A stretch of DNA of 12,653 nt from Planctomycetaceae bacterium (GCA_020426065.1 JAGQQT010000059.1:1-12653), one strand, 5' to 3'; counted from the first letter of the stretch, positions 1 through 8,289 are shown. Made by a program: numbers and translations. The notes: generated by a model not told the origin, from the sequence alone.

Positions 1-1548
1 ATTTCGGAAGTGCTGCATGAGGCCGGATATCGGACGGCACACATTGGCAAGTGGCATCTGGGATTGAGTCAGGAGCACTGGCCAGACAAACATGGATTTG
101 ATGTGGCCTTCCACGCTCAACCCAGTCCCGGCCCCCCCAGTTATTTTTCACCCTATGGAGTCTCTGTGGATGGTCGACCTACGGGACGACATCACGTGGG
201 AACGATCACGGATGGCCCGGATGGTGAGTACATCACCGACCGTCTAACCGATGAAGCGATTCATTTCATTGAATCCTGCCAGGGGAAGCCGTTTTATCTG
301 AACTTCTGGCAGTATGGAGTGCATGGTCCCTGGGGACACAAAGAGGAATACACCGCTCGCTATGCGAAAAAAACTGATCCCCGTGGCGAGCAGCGGAATC
401 CGATCATGGCTTCGATGCTCAAAAGTGTAGATGAGAGCCTGGGACGACTGATGGACCGGCTCGATGAGTTGGGGCTGGAGAAGAACACGCTCTTCATTTT
501 CTATTCGGATAATGGCGGGAATGTTCACAGCCGCACTTACGAAGACGCGAAGCTTGCTAACGTCAAAGAAGGCCATCCGCAATACGAGGCGATTCAGGAC
601 TGGCGGAAATGGGCCGGAGGAGAACCTCCCACAAACAACACTCCGTTGCGGGAAGGGAAGGGGCGGATTTATGAAGGTGGTCAGCGTGTGCCATTGATGG
701 TCCGCTGGCCGGGACACATTCAGCCCGGTACCACCACTGATGCCGTTGTGGGACCAATTGACATGTATCCCACAATTCTGGAGGCAACGGGACTGAAACA
801 GCCAGCTGGTTATATTGTCGATGGAGAATCGCTGCTGCCGGTGTTGAATCAGTCTGGTGAGCTGAAACGCGAAGCGTACTTCACCTGGTTTCCGCACATC
901 ATTCCAGCAGTTTCGGTGCGTGAGGGAAACTGGAAACTGATCCGACGATTTGAGTCGCATCCCGATTATTCCGAGACTCGCGAACTCTACAATCTGGCCA
1001 CTGATCTGGGAGAAACGAAGAATCTGGCGAAACAGATGCCGGAGCGAGTGAAAGAGCTGGATGCACTGATCGATCATTTCATCAAGGAAACTGGTGCGTT
1101 GGCTCCCATTCCCAACCCGTCCTTTGCTGGACAGGCAGATGCAACAGATGGACTTGTGCTGCGGAGTTGTCGGCTGGAGAAAAAAGAGGGAGCCATTCAG
1201 CTGATTGGCACTGGTCGACTACCGTTTCTCGGCACCGCCCGAGTGAAATTGCAGGGGCCACTCAAGTTGACTTTCCAGGCACGCAGTGAAGCCGGGGGTG
1301 AAGCAGCCATCAGCTGGAAAACTACCACTCAGGAAGACTTTCCGGAATCTGCTCAGCGTGTCGCCTACACTCTTCACGCAGGAAATGAGTGGGAGGAAAT
1401 CACTGTGGAACTTCCCATTGAAGGGACTTCCCAGATCGTGCGATTCTATCTGCCTGCCGAAAAATCGCCGGTAGAACTGCAGTGGATCAGATTCGAAGAT
1501 GCTCAGGGGCACCAGAAATCCTGGGACTTTTCGAAGGTGATCCCCTGA
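1..1548 (+). CDS. Sulfatase, arylsulfatase-like, 5'-truncated by the window edge
   Basis: Type I sulfatase family: hydrolyses sulfate esters, in planctomycetes mostly on sulfated polysaccharides in the periplasm or outside the cell. The frame is open from base 1, so the GTG at 10 is not the real start. The catalytic Cys/Ser-X-Pro-X-Arg site that becomes formylglycine, and any signal peptide, lie upstream of the window. What is visible, numbering from the codon at 10: IGKWHLG at residues 12-18 (the conserved Lys and His of the active site), YSDNGG at 165-170 (Asp-Asn metal ligands) and LREGKGRIYEGGQRVP at 213-228, a classic sulfatase block. The catalytic fold ends near residue 360. Residues about 375-512 form an additional beta-rich segment ending WDFSKVIP, likely a carbohydrate-binding or galactose-binding-like domain (inference from strand pattern). 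The substrate cannot be deduced. The gene ends 15 bases before the stop of the convergent NADAR gene, and no terminator hairpin is obvious there. Confidence 0.95.
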   Translation: MSEVLHEAGYRTAHIGKWHLGLSQEHWPDKHGFDVAFHAQPSPGPPSYFSPYGVSVDGRPTGRHHVGTITDGPDGEYITDRLTDEAIHFIESCQGKPFYLNFWQYGVHGPWGHKEEYTARYAKKTDPRGEQRNPIMASMLKSVDESLGRLMDRLDELGLEKNTLFIFYSDNGGNVHSRTYEDAKLANVKEGHPQYEAIQDWRKWAGGEPPTNNTPLREGKGRIYEGGQRVPLMVRWPGHIQPGTTTDAVVGPIDMYPTILEATGLKQPAGYIVDGESLLPVLNQSGELKREAYFTWFPHIIPAVSVREGNWKLIRRFESHPDYSETRELYNLATDLGETKNLAKQMPERVKELDALIDHFIKETGALAPIPNPSFAGQADATDGLVLRSCRLEKKEGAIQLIGTGRLPFLGTARVKLQGPLKLTFQARSEAGGEAAISWKTTTQEDFPESAQRVAYTLHAGNEWEEITVELPIEGTSQIVRFYLPAEKSPVELQWIRFEDAQGHQKSWDFSKVIP

Positions 1549-1563
1549 AACATCTTTGCGGAC

Positions 1564-2022
1564 TTACGAGTTCTGCTGAGGAACTGATCTGGCCAGTTCA
1601 GACCGGACTTTCATCAGAATCTTTCCCAGCCAGTTCTTGCCCACTCCCTGACAGACACCCCAGAACTGATCGTTCCAGGTGTTCCCTTCGATCAGTCGAC
1701 AGGTGCCGGTAGCCAGCAGTTTATCCTGCAGGTCAGCGTGGCAATCAAATTTGAGTTGGACAAGTTCCGTCATGATGCGGACCTTGTTGGATTCCCAGTC
1801 GGCCCGCAACTTGACTCGACATCCTTTTCGCTTCGCTTTACTGGGAGACATGCAGCGGGCAATCTCCAGACGTTCCTTGCTGTTGAGTGTTTTCTGTGCC
1901 TGATAGGCATGTTCTACCGTGGCATAACGAACCTGCTCATACACAACGGGAGCAGGATAGAAGTTCGACAGAAAGCGATACTCCCCATGGAAACTGTCAA
2001 TCACATTCAGATACTGACTCAT
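1564..2022 (-). CDS. NADAR (YbiA/COG3236, DUF1768) family N-glycosidase
   Basis: A 152-residue cytosolic enzyme of the NADAR superfamily. Known members include E. coli YbiA, which cleaves the N-glycosidic bond of reactive riboflavin-pathway intermediates, and homologues that remove ADP-ribose from guanine. Visible family motifs: FLSNFYP at 17-23, TVEHAYQAQK at 35-44 with the conserved Glu, WNDQFWGV at 116-123, and NWLGKILMKVR at 130-140. The length is normal for the family. The start at 2022 is chosen over the adjacent ATG at 2025 and a longer start at 2052, because a perfect AGGAGG sits 6 bases before 2022. The gene is convergent with the sulfatase and divergent from the small gene at 2229. 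No DarT-like toxin, riboflavin gene or other partner is visible here, so the exact substrate is open; family assignment is firm. Confidence 0.93.
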   Translation of the reverse strand: MSQYLNVIDSFHGEYRFLSNFYPAPVVYEQVRYATVEHAYQAQKTLNSKERLEIARCMSPSKAKRKGCRVKLRADWESNKVRIMTELVQLKFDCHADLQDKLLATGTCRLIEGNTWNDQFWGVCQGVGKNWLGKILMKVRSELARSVPQQNS

Positions 2023-2028
2023 CATATT

Positions 2029-2034
2029 CCTCCT
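2029..2034 (-). promoter_or_regulatory. Shine-Dalgarno site of the NADAR gene
   Basis: AGGAGG read on the minus strand, 3 bases before the ATG at 2025 and 6 bases before the ATG at 2022. The two start codons are adjacent and in frame; the spacing favours the second one and rules out the upstream start at 2052. Confidence 0.8.
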
Positions 2035-2228
2035 GAGATGGTGGAGGAGCAACTGAATATCAAATCGTTCTGTGCTGCCTTATCTGGAAATTGAAACTGA
2101 TTCACCAGATGTCTCCGCCATTTGCAGAAGGTGACAAGAAAACAGCTTCAGGGTTCGCAATTGCTTCCTGGAATGATGCAGTAGAAAACCGCCTTGCATA
2201 AAATACATGCGTACACTAGTCTCCCGGA
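2035..2228. other. Divergent intergenic region, NADAR / small protein
   Basis: This stretch separates two divergent genes and should hold both promoters. A weak candidate TTGCAT followed after 17 bases by TAGTCT lies just before the plus-strand gene, but it overlaps the expected leader and is not convincing. An in-frame TAG at 2217-2219 bounds the small gene upstream. No RNA gene, strong hairpin or repeat was seen. Confidence 0.4.
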
Positions 2229-2564
2229 ATGAAAAATGACAGACGATATCGCAAAATGGCATTCCGCACAGATGCGGATGAGATTGGCGATGTTTCCCTG
2301 ATTGCCGAGAATCTGTTGACGATTCGGCGCTATTGGGATGGTCAGGCAATGCGGGAGGAACTCAAGGATTCGCTCAGTTTTTTGAAGAAGCGGTTTGAAG
2401 ATCTGGAGTCAGATTTTGATCATCTGCTTGAATCGCTGCAGCACGAAGATGAGGTTGATTGGAGAGAGCTGTTCAGGCAAGCGTGGAATCGATTGCACCT
2501 GGCTTTGAAGCGGTCCCACTGCACCACATACACCGAGGCACTGCGGATTCTGAAGGAGCGTTGA
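2229..2564 (+). CDS. Hypothetical protein, 111 residues, helical and charged
   Basis: I do not recognise this family. The protein is rich in Glu, Asp, Arg, Leu and Trp. Residues about 20-75 read as long amphipathic helices, with a heptad-like run LKDSLSFLKKRFEDLESDF near 46-64, so a short coiled coil or helical bundle is likely. There is no signal peptide, membrane segment, or cysteine cluster (one Cys at residue 98). The ATG at 2229 is the first possible start, since an in-frame TAG lies ten bases upstream; the ribosome site is weak (CGGA directly before it). Codon use looks like the neighbouring real genes, which supports a genuine gene. It converges with the giant minus-strand gene, with 26 bases between stops, and is divergent from NADAR. 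Function unknown. Confidence 0.65.
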   Translation: MKNDRRYRKMAFRTDADEIGDVSLIAENLLTIRRYWDGQAMREELKDSLSFLKKRFEDLESDFDHLLESLQHEDEVDWRELFRQAWNRLHLALKRSHCTTYTEALRILKER

Positions 2565-2590
2565 GTGGCGGAACTGGTTCGAGATCCGGT

Positions 2591-5500
2591 TTATTGTGGA
2601 TTGGTTGGAGCAACCGGCTGTGGAGTAATCCAGTCCTGAGGTGTTGGCGGGATGACGGCAGCAATGGCGATCTGTCTGGCAATGGGTGACCAGTCGGCAT
2701 CCAGAATGGAGAGATCATCCGGTTGCGGAGTGAACAGTTCCGGCATGCCGGGCTGACTGCGGTCAACGGTGTAAAGCCTCATTTTTCCGAGCTGAGGGGT
2801 ATTCATGCTGAACAGAATACGGCGATTGTCAGGTGTGAAGGTGAAATCGGCGTAGGTTTCTTTTTCGCTGGCGTACAGGATTTCCATTTTGCTGTCCGGA
2901 GCCAGATCACAGACACTGACTTCATAGGAATTGTCTGCAGTGACTCTTCCCTTGAAAGCGATGCTGCGATGATCGTGAGACCAGCCGTGATTCCAGTAGA
3001 TGTAGCTGTATCGCTGAGCATCTTCACCGGAAAGTAACAGCCGGATTTTTCTGGTGCGGACGTCATACAGGGCGATGTTACCCGATAATCCATAGGAAAT
3101 TGTGTTTCCATCGGGAGACCACTGGGCTCCCCAGCCGCTGGCATCGAGCACTTCCCGTTCGCCGGAGACAAGATCTATCAGTACGATTCCCGAACCGGAC
3201 ACAGTGCAGACAAGCTGTTTGCCATCGGGAGCGAGACTCGGCATGCAGCCGGGCCCAAGATCCTTGAGATTGGTACCATCGGTCTGGACGGTAAACAGAT
3301 GAGCGGTTGCAACGGAACCATTGGCGGCATCAAACAAGATTGTCTTTCCATCAAATGAATATTCCGGTGACCCTAATGAGCCGAAACCCTCAGGGAGCGA
3401 AGTCACTTTTTGCATGACTCCAGTTTCCGTGTCGACGAGTGCGATGACTCGTTGTTCTGTAAGATCTGCTGGCAAATAACGCAGTTGGTCCGATTTGATT
3501 TCAATGGAATTCCAGCAAACCTCCGTCACACCTTCACCATTGACGACTGAGCGAAGTTCTATTCCTTTCAGAACGACATCTGCAGTTGTGCAGGTACGGG
3601 TTTCGAGCAGTTCGTAATTCTGGGAATCAGCAGCAGCGGCCAGAAAGTGAACCTGATCTCCTCGACGGCAGATACGGAGTCGGCCCGACTCCGATTCGGA
3701 AGGCCACCCTTCTTCACGGAAGATACGTTTGGGAGTGCCTTCCGGAAAGGAGGACGTTGAGGTGCGAATCTGTTGTCGTTGATCGAAAACTCTCAGGGAC
3801 CGTAACAATTGCCGGTGTTCATCGTCACATAATAATGAAACGGAGATGAAGGCCTGCTTTTCCGCATCCAGGACCAGGTCAGAATACTGAGCGGTGAGGT
3901 CGAAATCGCCACTGATGGTAAACGGAAATGTAATGCGTGGTGATGTCCACGCTCCGGTTCCCCGTTGCCGAATCTGGATTCCCCGGGAGGTAATTTTGGC
4001 TGTTGTTTCCCCATTGGGTGCCCCTTTGAAATCAACATAAGAGGAAAAATCCGACTGCGAGTTGAATTGTAACGCAAAGGTGTCCTCGAACTGACTGGCT
4101 TCTTTGTTTAACTGGATGACCAGGGGATTGGCCAGTTGTTGAGATTCCGGTGAGGAAAGTTTCTGTGGCCAGTTGCCATGCAGCAGAATCTTGCGGACCC
4201 GAAGTTCGGTCTGATCGCGATAGTGAAACAGGCCGAAGGGATAAAACTTACGTTCATCGAGGGGAATCTCACAAACGGTTGTCCCGTTGATTTCCAGGAT
4301 TGCCTGCTGATCTTTCAGTGTGAGACGAGCCTGATTCCAGTCGGCCTCTTTTAAGGAAACCGGGGAATTCGAGACTGGTGTGGCATTGGCGGGGTCAACT
4401 GCAGTTCTCTCATGATGACTGTCCGTCAGCCAGTGCAGCAGAACACCGGTGGGAGTTGTGAACAGAACCATCCGATCCAGGGCAGGGTGGGCATCGACCT
4501 TTCCGGTTTCATACCAGAATTCATACTCTACAGAACAGCCTCGGGTAAGCGGACGAATGTAGCGGAGCAGGCTCTCTGAATACGTACCGAAAGCTCCCTG
4601 GTATTTGTTGGCAATGAGTGTGACTGGCTCATTTTCTGTCCGGGATGTGTACCAGCCTGAAGTTGTCTGGCCGAGCGATTCATCGTAATAACTCAACCAG
4701 TTTTGCAGCAGGGGATCACTATCGAGCCGGACGCCTTCGGGAATCACTGGATTTCCGGTGATCTGAATATGACGTATCTCCGAAGTTGAAGGCCACCAGG
4801 CTCGAAAACCAAACCAGGGCTGATGGGCATCCGTTGTCTGCTGGGACGTAACTGTTCGGTCATTGAAACGGATGGTCTGGATCTCATCGTGATTTCGGAT
4901 GTGGAGTCGATGCCACGGAGGACGAAACGCAGCAAAGGGAGGGTCGAACGGGATGACTTTACTGCCAATACTGAAGGTGCCGACGATGAGATTGCCAACA
5001 GTGCCAGTAGGAGAGATGATTTGATTGAACGCAAACAGGTTGGCTGATGTGGAGGAGCCGAGGTCGCCCGTGATTTCAAAGTCACCCGTCAAAGGCTGAT
5101 GATAAAGCAGGTAGTCTTCCTGATGCCCGCATACATGTTGCCAGATGCGGGAATCTTGTGGCGACAGTTGCCACTGCGCCCGAGGAAATCCCTGGCCTCT
5201 GCTGGAGGCTTTCTCCCGGGAAACGGGAATCCATTCCTGAAACAGATCCTGATCCGGCTGATACCCGGCTCTAAGATTCAGATACCGATATTTGAGTCGG
5301 AGCAGATGAGCAAGATAGGGATCTGTATTGGCCGGAAGACGTCGGGCGGCATGCTGATCGACGCACATCATGAGTGTTTCATGTAACACGCTGCTGGCAG
5401 CTGTTTCGGGAGACTGAGGACCGGGTGCAAGCTGGGGATCATGCAGCCAGGATTGCAGCAGAAAAAGTTCTGGCCACAATTCCGGGGCATCTTGAGGACT

Positions 5501-8011
5501 GTTCTGATTGATGTAATCGAAAAACTGCTGGCTACATTTTGCAGCGGGTTCCTGCTGCTCGTATTTCAGAAAGAGAACTGTCGCGAGTGCCAGGAATTCT
5601 GGTGAAAGATCTGGAGCAGCGCTGTTAAATCGCTGCTCAATCCGAGTGAGGATTAGCCTCTGCTGCTCTGCTGACTGGGCCAGTTGCAGAAGATTCGAGG
5701 CGACTGAGAGAAAATCGCCCCCCTCTGCAGATGAAAAAAACTCAGGTGAACTGTCCCGCATTACTGGAGAAGGATCCGTCGGGGCCAGCCAGCCTCCAAG
5801 ACGGACAGGAAGTGAAGCCTGCTCCGGGAGGACCCAGTTGAGTAGTCCGGTGAACTTTTCATGGGGTTCCACCTGATCCAGTGAGCGGAGAATGCCCGGT
5901 CCGTTGTGGTCGGCCAGACCTTCAGGAAGCAGGTTGGCGGAATCACTTTCAGAGCGTTGGGTGAGACTTGTCGACAGCAACTGGTCTGGCAATTGCTCTG
6001 GCCAGTCTCCGGACAGAATCGCATTACGGATCCGTGGGGCGGGCTGGTCGCTCATTCGATAAAAGCCGCAGAGCCGGTCCCCGGTGAAATCTAATGGACG
6101 CGTATAAATGAGGGTCCCATTCAACTGCAGCTGCAATTTTTCCTGCTGCCAGCTGAGGGTGACCTGATTCCAGTCGTTGTTTTTGAGCGGGAGGGGGCGA
6201 GGTCCACGGCGGTTGAGTGGTTCCAGAGTAGAGTTGTCAGCCGGAAGCAATGTCCAGTCTCGGGTCTGATCCGTCACCCAGTGGATTTTAACTCCGGGGC
6301 TTTCCAGTTGAAGTACGAGTTTCCCGAGGGCAGGATGAATCGAGACCTGGTCTCCCTCATGAAAAAATTCATACGAAAACGATTCGTTTTCCAGGAGTGG
6401 ACGTTGATACTGGAGGAGACTCTGGTTGGCGGGGCCCGTTGTGGTCTGGGCAGTCAGTTCGCCATCCTTCATGAACCAGGCAAATTGCTTCTCATCCGGA
6501 TTGGGGAGTGGCGCGGGATGCTCGGGAGCGAGGAGAAGTTGAAAAGACGGGAGCGTTTCATGATTGAAATACGGTTGCCAGCCCCTCACTTCAGTGGAGT
6601 GCTGGTCCAGTAATGCTACCTGACGCGGAATCGTGGGAGCTTTGCTGAATTGGAGATTTCGAAAGACGGGGCGTCTGGCTCCCATGCTTCCCAGTGCCAG
6701 CCAGGGACTCGTCTGAGCAATCGGATCCTGCCACATCGGATGCCCATTGACCAGGTAACGAGCCTGTCCATTCTTCACCTGGATCGAGACCCTGGTAAAG
6801 TCGGTTTCCAGATCGGAGCGAATGAAAGGGCAACTCCTCTGAACTCGGAGGAGGTCGGAACCGCCCAGCACGACAGACTGAACAGGAACCCCTACGCCGA
6901 AATAAAACAGGCCACCGTATTGCAAGGCCCCATCAGAGCCCGCCGCTCCTGAGAATTGCGTTTGACAGGTAAACTCAAAATCCCCCTGCAATGGATACCG
7001 AAACATGAGCAGATCTTTCTGCCCGCCGGTCCAGTGCAGGAGATGACCTTCGGTTTCTCTCCAGTCACCCTGGGGTAAACCGAGTGCATGACTGTGAGCA
7101 GTCTGCAGGGAAACCGGGATCCAGTGGGGTGATCCGGCAACTCCCTGAGATGTGGAGCCCTGGGGCTGACTGGCGTGAGCCAGCAGGCAGCGGGTCCATG
7201 GACGGAGAACCCGTCCGTCATTCCCACGGGTTGCCTGTTCGAGTTTCGCACTCCACTCACGGGCGAACGGAAGAAGCGATTCATCTTCCAGGCAGGAAAC
7301 AATCAGCGAAAAGAGCATGGGATCCAGGCAGAGGTTCGGCTCCGATTTCTCCAGGGAAGTTTTCAGTCGGGTTTCGCATTCTGCGGTTAATTCTTCCAGC
7401 AAAGTAGTCGCAGTGAACCTTCCACTGTGAATTTCACAGATCAGGCGGACCGCCCGGGCGTTCGGGGCGGATTTCTTTTCCAGGTCAGCCAGTTCAGCCA
7501 ACAGGGTTCGCATCAGACCAAGCTCTTGAGCAGTGCTGGCCAGTTCGAAAGCTGAAGAAAAGAATCCTTCTACTCCAGCGGGTTGAGGAAGAGCAAAAGA
7601 TGAATCGCGAGGTCGTTCCCCCAGAACACGGGCGAATTCTTTGGGGGGTGAGGCCACTGGAACGAATGTGGCCCAGTGCCTGATCAGGGGAGGACTGGTC
7701 GCGGGTAGAGTCCAGTTCTTGAGACTTTCAAAACGCTCCTCGGGAGAGAGTTGCTGGAGCTCCCGACTGAAGGCACCAGTCAGCTCCGACCTGACCGTAG
7801 ACCCACCCACGTACAGATAAGGATCTTCATCGATGATCTGTCCAAATCCCTGCCAGGCCTGCTCAGTCTGATCCTCGGACAGCAGATTCCAGATCGTTCC
7901 TGGATCGGCAGCAACCGCAGTCGAGGCAGGCAAAGTCGAGGTGAGCAGCAGAATTCCGCAAAAAGAGAAAACGATCCGACAGGTCTTTTTGTATACTCGA
8001 CATGAGGTCAT
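2591..8011 (-). CDS. Giant exported planctomycete protein: duplicated beta-sandwich units (DUF1583-like) plus TolB/WD40-like propeller
   Basis: 1806 residues from the ATG at 8011, preferred over a GTG at 8074 because GGAG lies 7 bases upstream and a clean Sec signal peptide follows: basic start, hydrophobic run IVFSFCGILLLTST, cleavage after TAVA near residue 34. Residues about 88-675 and 712-1284 are two tandem copies of one unit: a helical part beginning near an NWxLP motif, then LamG-like beta-sandwich segments with matching marks such as QGDFEFT/TGDFEIT, HPALGKLVL/HPALDRMVL, HWVTD/HWLTD, DWNQVTL/DWNQARL and SGDWPEQL/HGNWPQKL. Residues about 1314-1510 hold a further sandwich (SGDFDLTAQY, SGRLRICRRGDQVHFLA) that resembles DUF1583 as I recall it. 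Residues about 1520-1787 form about six propeller blades (SPEYSFDGKTILF, QWSPDGNTISY, TFTPDNRRILF). No catalytic motif was recognised; a role in binding surface polymers or proteins is inference. It is transcribed away from the ECF sigma gene. Confidence 0.93.
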   Translation of the reverse strand: MTSCRVYKKTCRIVFSFCGILLLTSTLPASTAVAADPGTIWNLLSEDQTEQAWQGFGQIIDEDPYLYVGGSTVRSELTGAFSRELQQLSPEERFESLKNWTLPATSPPLIRHWATFVPVASPPKEFARVLGERPRDSSFALPQPAGVEGFFSSAFELASTAQELGLMRTLLAELADLEKKSAPNARAVRLICEIHSGRFTATTLLEELTAECETRLKTSLEKSEPNLCLDPMLFSLIVSCLEDESLLPFAREWSAKLEQATRGNDGRVLRPWTRCLLAHASQPQGSTSQGVAGSPHWIPVSLQTAHSHALGLPQGDWRETEGHLLHWTGGQKDLLMFRYPLQGDFEFTCQTQFSGAAGSDGALQYGGLFYFGVGVPVQSVVLGGSDLLRVQRSCPFIRSDLETDFTRVSIQVKNGQARYLVNGHPMWQDPIAQTSPWLALGSMGARRPVFRNLQFSKAPTIPRQVALLDQHSTEVRGWQPYFNHETLPSFQLLLAPEHPAPLPNPDEKQFAWFMKDGELTAQTTTGPANQSLLQYQRPLLENESFSYEFFHEGDQVSIHPALGKLVLQLESPGVKIHWVTDQTRDWTLLPADNSTLEPLNRRGPRPLPLKNNDWNQVTLSWQQEKLQLQLNGTLIYTRPLDFTGDRLCGFYRMSDQPAPRIRNAILSGDWPEQLPDQLLSTSLTQRSESDSANLLPEGLADHNGPGILRSLDQVEPHEKFTGLLNWVLPEQASLPVRLGGWLAPTDPSPVMRDSSPEFFSSAEGGDFLSVASNLLQLAQSAEQQRLILTRIEQRFNSAAPDLSPEFLALATVLFLKYEQQEPAAKCSQQFFDYINQNSPQDAPELWPELFLLQSWLHDPQLAPGPQSPETAASSVLHETLMMCVDQHAARRLPANTDPYLAHLLRLKYRYLNLRAGYQPDQDLFQEWIPVSREKASSRGQGFPRAQWQLSPQDSRIWQHVCGHQEDYLLYHQPLTGDFEITGDLGSSTSANLFAFNQIISPTGTVGNLIVGTFSIGSKVIPFDPPFAAFRPPWHRLHIRNHDEIQTIRFNDRTVTSQQTTDAHQPWFGFRAWWPSTSEIRHIQITGNPVIPEGVRLDSDPLLQNWLSYYDESLGQTTSGWYTSRTENEPVTLIANKYQGAFGTYSESLLRYIRPLTRGCSVEYEFWYETGKVDAHPALDRMVLFTTPTGVLLHWLTDSHHERTAVDPANATPVSNSPVSLKEADWNQARLTLKDQQAILEINGTTVCEIPLDERKFYPFGLFHYRDQTELRVRKILLHGNWPQKLSSPESQQLANPLVIQLNKEASQFEDTFALQFNSQSDFSSYVDFKGAPNGETTAKITSRGIQIRQRGTGAWTSPRITFPFTISGDFDLTAQYSDLVLDAEKQAFISVSLLCDDEHRQLLRSLRVFDQRQQIRTSTSSFPEGTPKRIFREEGWPSESESGRLRICRRGDQVHFLAAAADSQNYELLETRTCTTADVVLKGIELRSVVNGEGVTEVCWNSIEIKSDQLRYLPADLTEQRVIALVDTETGVMQKVTSLPEGFGSLGSPEYSFDGKTILFDAANGSVATAHLFTVQTDGTNLKDLGPGCMPSLAPDGKQLVCTVSGSGIVLIDLVSGEREVLDASGWGAQWSPDGNTISYGLSGNIALYDVRTRKIRLLLSGEDAQRYSYIYWNHGWSHDHRSIAFKGRVTADNSYEVSVCDLAPDSKMEILYASEKETYADFTFTPDNRRILFSMNTPQLGKMRLYTVDRSQPGMPELFTPQPDDLSILDADWSPIARQIAIAAVIPPTPQDWITPQPVAPTNPQ
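4160..5878 (-). repeat. Protein-level repeat unit B inside the giant gene
   Basis: Residues about 712-1284. Landmarks matching unit A, in the same order: LNWVLP, WIPV, DYLLYHQPLTGDFEIT, LLRYIRPL, HPALDRMVLF, HWLTD, DWNQARLTL and HGNWPQKL. Unit B is about 573 residues against about 588 in unit A. The boundaries are read by eye and could shift by 20 residues or so. Confidence 0.75.
5987..7750 (-). repeat. Protein-level repeat unit A inside the giant gene
   Basis: Residues about 88-675 of the 1806-residue protein. The unit holds a helical segment starting at KNWTLP, then WIPV, DLLMFRYPLQGDFEFT, LLQYQRPL, HPALGKLVLQL, DWNQVTLSW and SGDWPEQL in that order. The same landmarks recur in the same order in unit B. 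The copies are clearly divergent in protein, and no long identical DNA run was seen, so the duplication is old. Confidence 0.75.
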
Positions 8012-8018
8012 TCGTCTG

Positions 8019-8022
8019 CTCC
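8019..8022 (-). promoter_or_regulatory. Ribosome binding site of the giant exported protein
   Basis: GGAG on the minus strand, 7 bases before the ATG at 8011-8009. It decides the start: the signal peptide begins correctly there, while the upstream GTG at 8074 would add 21 polar residues ahead of it. Confidence 0.6.
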
Positions 8023-8279
8023 GGCTTGATGATCTGAGCTGCAGGTGTTCAGTGGGCGCGTACGATGATCCCACAGTTCCCCAGAAAAGTCGAATCCGGA
8101 CCGGAAATCATGCCCCGGAAAGGTTTCTGTGGCTGAAAAACAGGGTTTGCTGAACTGGACAGTCAGGAAACAGGATTTTTTTGCAGAATGCTCGATGTTG
8201 GACGCATGATTGGGGTTCAGGCTGCGACCAGTGTAAGTCTGAGTCAACCGTGATCTCTGAACTCGCAAAAAGAAAATTC

Positions 8280-8284
8280 GAGGG
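8280..8284 (+). promoter_or_regulatory. Ribosome binding site for the TTG start of the sigma gene
   Basis: GAGGG with 5 bases to the TTG at 8290. Because no ATG or GTG lies near the start of the sigma-70 region 2 homology, this site supports the rare TTG start. Confidence 0.55.
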
Positions 8285-8289
8285 CGGTT

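Larger units (their letters stand above)
8012..8289. promoter_or_regulatory. Divergent intergenic region between the giant gene and the ECF sigma gene
   Basis: 278 bases that must carry promoters for both directions. A perfect short palindrome, TCCGG-A-CCGGA, lies at 8095-8105, with one more CCGGA at 8114-8118, giving three like half-sites; this could be an operator but is short. On the minus strand GGAAC at 8080-8076 resembles an ECF -35 element, but no convincing -10 follows at 16-17 bases. On the plus strand no clear -35/-10 pair was found. No small RNA or ORF of note was seen here. Confidence 0.4.

Noticed and set aside
244..1077. 277-codon open frame on the minus strand
   Set aside because: It lies antisense to the sulfatase, whose motifs are unmistakable; its translation shows no family motif and is rich in His, Arg and Ser, as expected of a shadow frame.
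1738..2094. 118-codon plus-strand frame
   Set aside because: It is antisense to the NADAR gene, which has all its family motifs and a perfect ribosome site.
2603..2615. GGTTG-GAG-CAACC hairpin as a terminator
   Set aside because: It lies within the last codons of the giant gene, has a short stem and is not followed by a T run on either strand.
4132..7560. Recurring TGGCCAGTT strings as a DNA repeat or uptake signal
   Set aside because: The copies fall in coding sequence at irregular spacing, with variable flanks, and are explained by common Trp, Leu, Ala and Gln codons.
8076..8105. ECF-type promoter on the minus strand starting with GGAAC
   Set aside because: No acceptable -10 sequence stands 16-17 bases downstream, so it is recorded only as a weak hint in the intergenic entry.
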